DNA from: Hanleya hanleyi
Lineage: Eukaryota; Mollusca; Polyplacophora; Lepidopleurida; Hanleyidae
Assembly: GCA_036873755.1 (NCBI GenBank)
Contig: JAVTVY010039368.1
Span: 62,001-126,000 of the forward strand
DNA: 64,000 nucleotides
Direction of reading: 5' to 3'
Shown here: piece by piece, positions 56,511-64,000 of the stretch
How positions within the stretch are numbered: the stretch's first letter is position 1
Layout of the letters: every line of letters begins with the position of its first letter
Notes under the pieces: model-generated
Told to the model about the DNA's origin: nothing
The model's database searches: none
The model's input: the letters and a program-made list of their open reading frames with translations, nothing else
Program-made: the position numbers and the translations under genes

Positions 56511-57399
56511 TACAGGGTGTATAGTCCTAGTACGATGCAATATTTTTCATTGAGCAAAGGAGAAATCTATTTTTTTTGTTGATTTGTCATCAAGACCGAC
56601 CCTTTGGGACTGGCCAGCTGAACAATTCAATGATCTGTGATCAAGCATGTTAGAACAATAGCTATTCTTCAATTTTGAGTGAAATGTAACTTGCGCCAGA
56701 TTTGGTTTACATCATTCGTCTGCCCTTGAAAGAAAAGAAATACGGTGTACAAATGAAATGTCTTTTATCCACTCTGAATTCATTGACATTTTGAAAACAA
56801 AACGGTGTACAATTAAAATGTCTTTTAACTCTGAATTTAACAAAAAGGTGTACAATTCAAATGTCTTTTTAACAGACAATTGAATCTCAATCTTCAACGT
56901 GTCCTCCATTTCTCTGGATGCAGGTACGCGCACGTTCATTCATTGCCGTCACGGCCCGTCTGATAAGTGTCTGGTTCTGCCTCAGGTTGTCAACTTCTGT
57001 TATGATGCGCTGTTCCAGGTCATTGAGATCTGCTGGAGGCGTGATGTACACCCTGGACTTTAGATAACAGTTAAAAGACATTTTAATTGTACACCGTTTT
57101 GTTTTCAAAATGTCAATGAATTCAGAGTGGATAAAAGACATTTCATTTGTACACCGTATTTCTTTTCTTTCAAGGGCAGACGAATGATGTAAACCAAATC
57201 TGGCGCAAGTCACATTTCACTCATAATTGAAGAATAGCTATTGTTCTAACATGCTTGATCACAGATCATTGAATTGTTCAGCTGGTCAGTCCCAAAGGGT
57301 CGGTCTTGATGACAAATCAAAAAAAAAATAGATTTCTCCTTTGCTCAATGAAAAATATGCCATCGTACTAGGACTCCGGTTTTTTTTATACACCCTGTA
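56511..57399. mobile_element. Snap-back Tc1/mariner-type element (889 bp incl. TA flanks)
   Basis: Ends TACAGGGTGTATAGTCCTAG and its inverse, with TA at both borders (56511-56512, 57398-57399). Long inverted arms of about 320 bp (56511-56835 and 57071-57399) enclose a core holding the last part of a transposase gene. TIR TACAGGGTGT and TA target fit the IS630/Tc1/mariner superfamily. The arms themselves contain repeated AACGGTGTACAATTAAAATG-like blocks. Confidence 0.85.
56887..57060 (-). pseudogene. Transposase C-terminus (IS630/Tc1/mariner type)
   Basis: The minus strand reads VYITPPADLNDLEQRIITEV, NLRQNQTLIRRAVTAMNERA, RTCIQRNGGHVED and stop (TGA near 56887). This PPADL.DLE.RI...V..LR......RR.V..M..R...CI...GGHVE ending is typical of invertebrate IS630-like DDE transposases. 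Only about 55 residues remain; the DDE catalytic part is gone and has been replaced by an inverted copy of the 3' end. It therefore depends on a transposase elsewhere. Confidence 0.75.
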
Positions 57400-57719
57400 T
57401 ATGTTTCAATTGTGCCGAGGTGAGAATGTTGATCTATCTTTTATGTAAAAACCACTGGGCTGAGGAAAACAATAGTCTGCCGGGATACAACAAGAAAGGA
57501 CTGTAACCAAGAAAGCATGGTCAAACCATAGACTAAACTTGGTAAGGAAGCGAGCGGGATGTTTATATAAATTTGTATTTCTGTGTATGTTTTAATGATG
57601 CAAAATATGTAATGTATGGAAAAATGACTGTTGTATGTCAAAGAATAAAACTAAAGTAAAACAAGTTTATGGTGTACTACTTTTCGCCATGACTTGACTG
57701 CACCTCGTAACTACACTTG

Positions 57720-58140
57720 ACCATGGCTTATACCTTACCGGTACCTTCTGTGTCACCCCAACTGTACCTTAATGGTACCTCCAGCTATAAAATGGCTGAC
57801 TGTATACACCTTGCACAAGACCCTGCACCTTGAGTGTACCTCTGGATGTACCTACCTTGCGCCTTGCTCTGCGACTGGATTTATCCCAATGTACCTATAC
57901 TATACCGTAATGGTACCATAGTGGTACCTTTGTTACTGTGCCTTATTGACACCTTATTCAAGCGAGGTACAGTTAAGGCATCGTTAACATTTTTGGAACG
58001 TACCTTACCTGTACCTTGCCCATGTTGAATCAAATGGCAAATTTGGAGGTACGGATAAGGTATATGCCTTAACTGTACCTGTCCTGTACCTATGTCGAAT
58101 CTATGGCCTGTACCTTATTGATACCTTATTACTGTGAGGG
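57720..58140. repeat. GTACC/GGTAC-word saturated element
   Basis: TACCTT, GTACCT and the palindrome GGTACC recur about thirty times in about 420 bp in both orientations (for example CCGTAATGGTACCATAGTGG). Non-coding, boundaries approximate. Confidence 0.65.
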
Positions 58141-58203
58141 TGTCAGGTCGGAAAGATCCATTGGCTGTGACCCAGATAACACCAAGCGGTATTAATCCAC
58201 GAA

Positions 58204-58525
58204 GATATGGTAGCCTCCGACAACAAAAAATATGGTAACCATATTTCTTATGGTTGCTCTTGACCACTAAATATGTGGTCAGAAGAATCGTTCGACCATA
58301 ATTTTGCTTGAGCAAGCATATATTGCATCGTCAACGCGACCATATAATTCACTGTCGGAGCGACCATAAAATATCTGGTCGCCTGGTGACCAGAGCTTTT
58401 ATGGTTACTCCGACCATAAGTTGTATTGTCAGATGGTGACCATAAAACATACGGTACGTCATGTCTATACCATAACTTTTATGGTCGGAGGCAACCATAT
58501 TTTTTATGATCGGTTCGACCATATC
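58204..58525. mobile_element. 322-bp MITE saturated with GACCATA/TATGGTC words
   Basis: Terminal inverted repeat GATATGGT (58204) / ACCATATC (58525), with longer subterminal complementarity including AAAAAATATGGT and GCCTCCGAC. The GACCATA/TATGGTC word recurs throughout in both orientations. Non-coding. Confidence 0.75.
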
Positions 58526-58537
58526 CTGCTAACAGTG

Positions 58538-58656
58538 TTGGAATCCCATATAGCGATTTCAGACCCTCTGTCTGTACTTATGTGAGAGGGCTGTTTCAAT
58601 CTTTATGGGATGCTGTGAATAATAACAAACTTCACGAGTTCCAAAAACATGTAGGT
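58538..58656 (+). pseudogene. LINE-A-type fragment (RNase H to tail)
   Basis: The plus strand reads GIPYSDFRPSVCTYVRGLFQ then SLWDAVNNNKLHEFQKHVG, matching the LINE-A block GISYSDFRPSICTYVRKLFQ near 47280-47370. It is about 115 bp, cut on the left by the GACCATA element and on the right by the protease fragment. Confidence 0.8.
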
Positions 58657-58657
58657 A

Positions 58658-60010
58658 ATAACTACTTCTGATTGCTCCCAGAGATGGTCTGGTATTTCCG
58701 GAGCTTCAGTCAACGCCGGTCATATCTGTGTCTTCACTTCGCAAAAATCTTCGTGCAGTGTGCGTGAAAACTCTAAACAGCTAATTCAGTCATTTTCAAA
58801 ATAAGCTTTAAATAATACTTGGTGACAGGGCTGTCATTTGGGTTGGAAAGGAAAGCATTTCTGTATTTCTGTATTTTTCAAGTGCCTAATAAGCAAATTG
58901 AAAAGGCATATGAAAATCTTACCAGATGTTATGTAAGGCTATTTCATACGTTATAACCTTCGACTTCATGCAATGTTTTGACAGATTCAACTGGGTTTTT
59001 TTTTAAAAAAATTTCATTTTTTTTAGCAGTTGAAAGAATCCGACATCCGAGGCAGTAACAAAGATAGGTTATAGTTAGTTATGTTATAATTAGGGTTCAC
59101 ACAAATTTGACAGCTCTGCCGCCAAGTTCTATTTAATTCATATTTCCAAAGTTAGTGAATTATCTGTTCAACACGGTATCATATATGCATCACGCCAAAA
59201 TTGAAGTAGATATAAAATGGTAATCCAGATTAGTCACTAGGCATACCCATCAAACTTCTTGTCTCTATCGTATAGTTCGTCTTCATACACCAAGTCCATT
59301 ATTACTCCAAGCCATTGCTATGGGTATGCAAAACGAGAGGAACCGCACTCGTCTGAAATATTCACAAACTGAAAACAGAAAATTGCATCGTTATACGAAT
59401 CTATCTCTCGACAGGGGCACTTGTTGGTTATTTTTTTTTTAAACGCAAACATCGCTGAAACTTTTATGAACAAAAAAGCTACCGATTATTCTGAAATACT
59501 AACGTGCACATCCGTTTTATAATACGTAGGCAAAATATGCTAAACAGCCGATGTTCGCTATTGTTAGCGTTTAACGCGGTGAATTTTCCATTATAGAAAA
59601 AATATCATTACATTAACCAAAATAAGTCCATATTTCTCAGACAATGATAATATATTCTGCATTTTACTCCGAACTATCGTCTTGGTTAACACAATCATAA
59701 TTCTCCTATGATGGGAAATCACTCGTGCAACACGCTAGAAATTAACAAAAACAATGTTCAGCATTGTTAACCTGCTTATTGTAGAACTCCTGTACATGTC
59801 ATGAAACCAAGTTCTTGGGGAATGACGGAATAGTATGTTTGTATGTACACGTGGGAGATATTTCCGCTTTTAGAATTTTTCACCAAACAAATGCACCGTG
59901 GACGGTTTCGTATAATGATGTTTTTTTCATTTAGGGTATATGTTCGCATAGTCAGTGGCTCGACTCATTGGGAAATGCAGATTCCTAATGTAGACAGAGC
60001 GAGTTGTGGA
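58658..60010 (+). pseudogene. Serine protease unit, fragment copy 4 (third exon only, internal deletion)
   Basis: A truncated plus-strand copy of protease unit T. It starts inside the third visible exon (SDCSQRWSGISGASVNAGHI, VFTSQKSSCS, donor at 58760), then carries the following intron up to about 59305, where it jumps to DNA that lies beyond the last exon in the intact copies (CAAGCCATTGCT, matching 12694). The jump shares ACTC at both sides, so the exon with Ser195 was lost by a microhomology deletion. The flank to 60010 matches 12694-13575 without the MITE. It cannot encode an enzyme. Confidence 0.9.
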
Positions 60011-60034
60011 CCAGGCGACAAGTTGTTTGATGGA

Positions 60035-60291
60035 TCGTTTTTATTCATGTCAGTCATTCCAGTGGGACCTGCATATGGCGTATACATATCTCGCTTAGTA
60101 GCATTTGCTAGATCCTGTGTTAAATGTGATGATTTTAATCAACGTCACAAAACATTGTTGCAGAAACTTATAAAACAGGGCTATTCCACAAAGCGCCTCC
60201 ACTCAAATTTTCTCAAATTTGGCGATACATATCGCATGCTGATAGCAAAATACGAACGTAGCGTGCAAGATCTATGGGGCTACGTTTCGTA
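60035..60291 (+). pseudogene. RT-ORF C-terminal tail, second copy
   Basis: The plus strand reads IPVGPAYGVYISRLVAFARS, CVKCDDFNQRHKTLLQKLIK, QGYSTKRLHSNFLKFGDTYR and ends SVQDLWGYVS with TAA. It is the same family as 41606-41960 (minus) and extends with matching 3' flank (CTTAACCCGGG). Fused by chance to protease-flank DNA at the left, it is a dead fragment. The Arg codon present here is the TGA in the other copy. Confidence 0.55.
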
Positions 60292-60440
60292 ACATGTGTC
60301 TAATTCCGCTTAACCCGGGGCTAGGGGCCGTATGAGCCCATGTACTTCAAGATCCTTATGGTACTCATATGAACAGTCACAATCAAAGCGTGACTGAGAT
60401 ACATCTTTTTTTTTTAGATGACGACTCTATAACGAATATT

Positions 60441-60692
60441 ATGGATTAAAGAATACTGATCAGCGATACGGATTTGATATTTTTGGAACATCATGATGTC
60501 TTGCCGGCATCATTGAAAACTGTTGACCGCTTCTCTCTTGCAGGAAACAAGCCTATGTTTATGTATACTTTTGTCTTTTTGAATTTGGTGCTAATACTGT
60601 TATATGGAAATGGAATAGGTCTTTGGATTATGGACGCGGATATTCTCTAATGGACGACGGCTGGATTATGAATGACGGACTAGACGCTTGTA
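60441..60692 (+). mobile_element. 255-bp repeat, copy 3
   Basis: ATGGATTAAAGAATACTGAT to GACGCTTGTA, nearly identical to 4980-5234, flanked by ATT (60438-60440, 60693-60695). High identity implies recent activity. Confidence 0.88.
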
Positions 60693-61319
60693 ATTCAAGC
60701 ACCCACTAATGCAGACAATTCAACAGACTAAAATGTATTAGCTTGAGGAACCTACATCAATATGGAGAAAACCCAGAAATCACATGGCGTTACATATAGT
60801 GCTGTATGCGTGGAGATTTGTGACTTGTCACGAAAATGGTTTGTAGCAACAACATGTACTAATGACAAAATTGTCAGCAGTTGTCAGGTTGACATCTGCG
60901 TTGTGACAATAGCAGTCGGCTCGAGCATGTTGACGCTTATTGTCACCACGATTTGAGGCAAAAATATATCATAGATGTATGCGTAAATTATTGTTATATC
61001 CACTAATCAAAGTATGGCCTACATGATGACGTCAGCCATTCTGCACTTTGCCACCAGAGGTCGCTGTTCTAAAGCAAGGGTTGCGATTTCAGCGAACACC
61101 AAATGGAGCTAGCGTCGGATCCGACACCTAGTAGTTAGCCGTCCTCCATAAGGGACTTAGTATGTTGCCAATCTATGTTATTAAAACAGCCGACCTGAAA
61201 CGTCCCTATGTCTGTCACAATCCGTCTTTCTTTCAATGCATGCGTGTTTTTCTGGCTGAGGGAGAATGAGAGAGTACTGACAACTACTATTTCCCCAGCA
61301 AGCAGTATCGAGCTTGTCC
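60693..61319. other. No recognisable gene
   Basis: Includes a stretch (60810-60955) dense in TTGTGACA/TGTCA words in both orientations. The rest is unassigned. Confidence 0.45.
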
Positions 61320-62690
61320 ACAATTACCACAATACTTCAGCACCGTGCATGACCGGTTATGTCCGGGAATGCAAGGCAGTACTAATTCATCACCAGGCAG
61401 GACCGGTTAGGCCCGGGTATGTCCGGAATCACCAAAAGGAACAGGATAGGGCCGGATAGATCTCTCTGGAACCGCCAGGTAGTACTAATTTCTCACCAAG
61501 CAGGACACGATAAGTCTGGGTACGTCCGGTACTACCAGAGAGGATCCGGCCATCTTCAGACAGCGACTTCAGAGTAGCTTAGCTCTAACAGGCATTCATT
61601 ACCTTCTGCTTCGCGGCTCTTCATTTGGCGCTGTCAGGGTCTCACGGACTCTGCCGGAGTTGGCCTAAGGTCATCTGTTGCCACAGTAAACGAGCCGCGA
61701 TTCATCGATATATATTTCCGCAACATATAGTTCTAGGGTTATTTGTCAAAAAAACTGCCTTCAATATGTATGACACTGCCGTTTTGAAATACATTGAATA
61801 TCTGTTGCGCATATTTCAAGATAAATATACGTTTCGCGATCAGTAAAACAGTTAGACAGAACAGTTTGTTGTTTCTGCAAGAAACCTGCAAAAAATGGCG
61901 AGACCCTACAGGGGTAAATGGAGCGTAGCGCAAAACACATTGGGAGAAGAGGGAGAGTAGGCTGAGCTCTACATCCGTGGACTCGCTCCAACGACTTGAG
62001 GAAAGGTTGAGCCTTACATGCGTGGACTCGCTCCAACGACTTGTAGGAAGTTTGAGCCCTTCATCCGCAGACTGGCTCCAACGACATACCGTGGGTATGG
62101 AGGGACCAGCAACCATGCAGCCAATTACGCGTCACAGATATTAAATGATAACTGTAAATATAAACTTCGTATCCGTTATATTGTTAACTTATTTATTTAT
62201 ATATTTCTAACTTATTCGTGAGCCTTCTGCCTGAGCTAGGCGTTTCACATATCTTATGTACATCGCGCCTGTGCTGAATAAAATATTGTATACCTTTATA
62301 TTTGTCTCAGTCATCTTTGCAGGCGGTCATCTCTCCTCCCCCCTCATTTCCACTAGTGACTGGTTTCCTTCGGTGATAGGCAGGACCAGTGACAACTCGA
62401 TCCCAGTTCTTGTACATAATCGTTTTGGTGACCTAGTCTCGCTACTGCATACATTAGATGTAGGCTCAACCTTCCCTCAAGTCGTTGCCTGTAGCTGCCC
62501 TGGTCCTGTCTGGCGGTTTCCTACCCGGATGTACCGGTCCTGCATGATGAGGAATTAGTACTGCCTGGCGGTTTCGGACCTACCTGAGCCTACCCGGTAC
62601 TGCTCGGTGAGTAATTAGTACTGCCTGGCGGTTCCGCATCTACCCGGGCCTAACCAGTCCTGACTGGTGAGGAATTAGCACTAATATAAG
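61320..62690. mobile_element. Fold-back-like element with repeated subterminal arms
   Basis: The left arm (about 61340-61550) and right arm (about 62490-62690) are built from inverted units of about 65-70 bp containing CCGCCAGGCAGTACTAATTC, CTCACCAGGCAGGACCGGTT and AGGCCCGGGTATGTCCGG. Inner pieces are also inverted (AACGACTTGAGGAAAGGTTG near 61995 against 62470). No protein recognised. Exact ends not fixed. Confidence 0.65.
61963..62085. repeat. 45-bp minisatellite, three units
   Basis: TGAGC.CT.CATCCGTGGACTC followed by GCTCCAACGACTTG.GGAA, three times. It generates the repetitive minus open frame (SRWSESTDVELSL-like), which I do not treat as a gene. Confidence 0.8.
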
Positions 62691-62999
62691 ATAGTTCATA
62701 ATCCCAGCGAATCAACATCACGGAGCTGGGGACATCAGACATATGGAAATTCCAGGTTGTGACAGACACACGGGGAGTTCAGGCCGCCTCTTTCAATAGG
62801 ATAAACGTTATTTAATCCTTGATTAAGCACAGCGCAGAAAATCGAACTAATGATTTCACCGCATTCGAATTGGTCCATGTACCAAAGAAGGATTTCTAAA
62901 TCCGCATGGAAACGAAGGTATCATATGTACAGGTATTTACATGAGATAATTACTGGTCCCCTGATTGAGTTACCTAAACTCTTTGCTGTGACATTAGCG

Positions 63000-63260
63000 G
63001 CTCAGATATACAATGTTAACCGTTAATGTCAGAGGAACGGCAATAAGAAATTGCAGTAGCAACTACTATAGACATAACTGTCGTAATTGCGTCATTAATG
63101 GTCGACTCTCATGCAGAGTCGCCAGCAAATATCGCAATTTTGACACGATGACACAATTGTGGCAACCTGACATTAGCGATCGCAATTGCGAAAATTGTGT
63201 CATTAGTACAATGGTTCAATCAGAACATGTGGCAGAAAGGAAAATCATAAACATCACATA
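63000..63260. repeat. ACATTAGCG / AATTGCG word cluster
   Basis: GTCATTAATG, GACATTAGCG and CGCAATTGCG-like words repeat in both orientations over about 260 bp. Possible short MITE; ends not defined. Confidence 0.35.
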
Positions 63261-63531
63261 ATCTTGCGGAGGTGTGATAACCTAATACAAACGTCTGTCG
63301 GAGTTTGGGTTATAAAAAGACGACCAAATAGTCCAGAGGAAATTATAACACGAATACATTTTATTTATATCTTTGCACGTAGGCAGCGGATGTTTGAAAA
63401 AGTCTCCTGCCAGCCTATGATGTACCACCGCCGGGTTGGTGGATGTGTGACTGGGTGTATTTTGGTCGATGTTTTGATGTTCAGCAACAAATAGCATATA
63501 GAACCACTATGCCAGTGGAAATATATTACTT

Positions 63532-63952
63532 TCATTGAGAAACAGATTCAAAATATGTCAACTCATCAAAAACATAACTTTCGTAGGACCCCACATGGTC
63601 GTCATGATCAGCTGCAACGTGAAGATGTGTCAATTCAAAACTTGTAATCGTTCCTGGGCGTTGGATAATTTGGGGTAATTCGGGAATGGTCGCGGGGGCA
63701 TCACGCACCATTGCTTGTAGGGCTGAGAGCAAAGGGATGATACTTTTAGATGATAGTTTGGAAATGGTTAATCAGACAATGTAGACTAACTGATACGTCA
63801 TCTAGAACTTCGTGATATACATCCAAAATTTTCGATGCCTTCCTGCTTTGATTGACAAAAGTATGCAGTTGTGATACTGTACCGGACCCTGTAACTTTAC
63901 GTGTCGAAAAAGGTACTACCTCCGTTATTTCCAACCCGTATACACGGGACAA
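63532..63952 (-). pseudogene. Unclassified minus-strand coding fragment, probably frameshifted
   Basis: Two adjoining minus-strand frames, 63952-63746 (MSRVYGLEITEVVPFSTRKV, TVSQLHTFVNQSRKASKILD) and 63732-63532 (MLSALQAMVRDAPATIPELP, TSFELTHLHVAADHDDHVGS), have ordinary protein composition and could be one gene broken by a single indel near 63760. I recognise no domain, catalytic motif or family. No splice signals clearly bound them. It may be the end of a transposon ORF or of a host gene running in from the right edge. Confidence 0.3.
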
Positions 63953-64000
63953 ACAAAGGCCCTGTAAAAAAAACTGGCAGCAACAAAACTGCCCGATGTC

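Larger units (their letters stand above)
56410..57565. repeat. Diverged direct repeat flanking the mariner element
   Basis: 56410-56510 (ACAATAGTCTGTCTGGATAC...GAGCAGGATGTT) and 57466-57565 (ACAATAGTCTGCCGGGATAC...GAGCGGGATGTT) are about 80 percent alike by eye. The mariner element sits next to one copy. Confidence 0.65.

Noticed and set aside
61739..62116. 125-residue minus-strand open frame with 15-residue repeats
   Set aside because: Produced by the 45-bp minisatellite, whose length is divisible by three; no start context or domain.

Overview
The window is eukaryotic and almost certainly from a marine gastropod mollusc (limpet, top-shell or abalone grade). It has spliced chymotrypsin-like protease genes, many LINE, LTR and DNA-transposon remnants, and six copies of a short element whose core (TTAACGTCG..TTCAGCAATATTTCAGC) is familiar from gastropod genomic DNA. 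There are no operons, no bacterial gene organisation, and I found no tRNA or rRNA gene. Nearly all of the window is repeats; the only host genes I can support are copies of one secreted serine protease.

Region 1 (1-27385) is a chain of inverted duplications. A near-perfect palindrome (arms 1-3963 and 6407-10376) is followed by a second inverted pair built on the protease gene unit (10024-14156 plus, 19459-27385 minus). The protease is therefore present as an exon at the left edge (minus), a full four-exon copy at 10251-12522 (plus) and a full four-exon copy at 24895-27176 (minus); a truncated piece recurs at 58658-60010 (plus). Each full copy has a different lesion: the plus copy lost the catalytic Asp and a probable splice acceptor, and the minus copy lost the oxyanion-hole Gly. 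The centres of both palindromes hold the same about 1 kb segment S in opposite orientations. Comparing the copies gives empty and filled insertion sites that expose several small mobile elements: a 46-bp unit, a 255-bp unit, an 805-bp fold-back element, a MITE built from AACACTT words, and a 3.1-kb LINE with a 46-bp target duplication.

Region 2 (27386-40853) is mostly featureless up to a complete Ty3/Gypsy-type LTR retrotransposon (31901-40849). It has LTRs of 1252 and 1231 bp, a 4-bp target duplication (GTGG), a primer site, a polypurine tract and a leader of 130-bp tandem repeats. Gag and pol are broken by many frameshifts and stops although the LTRs are nearly identical. A 57-bp mini-element with a 15-bp target duplication sits inside it.

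Region 3 (40854-46900) has an RT-tail fragment, two tandem-repeat blocks, a possible Harbinger-type transposase fragment, and two adjoining ORFs resembling the virion-protein cassette of Maverick/Polinton (adintovirus-like) elements, cut off by a copy of the 255-bp repeat.

Region 4 (46900-58656) is a nested transposon stack. A minus-strand RNase-H-bearing LINE is split by a CR1-like LINE tail (48308-49299) and by a 4.35-kb terminal-inverted-repeat element (50116-54462), which itself contains a plus-strand I-like LINE. A snap-back Tc1/mariner element follows (56511-57399), then two elements saturated with a single short word (GTACC; GACCATA).

Region 5 (58658-64000) has the protease-unit fragment with an internal microhomology deletion, another RT tail, a third 255-bp repeat, a fold-back-like element with a 45-bp minisatellite, and an unclassified minus-strand coding fragment at the right edge.
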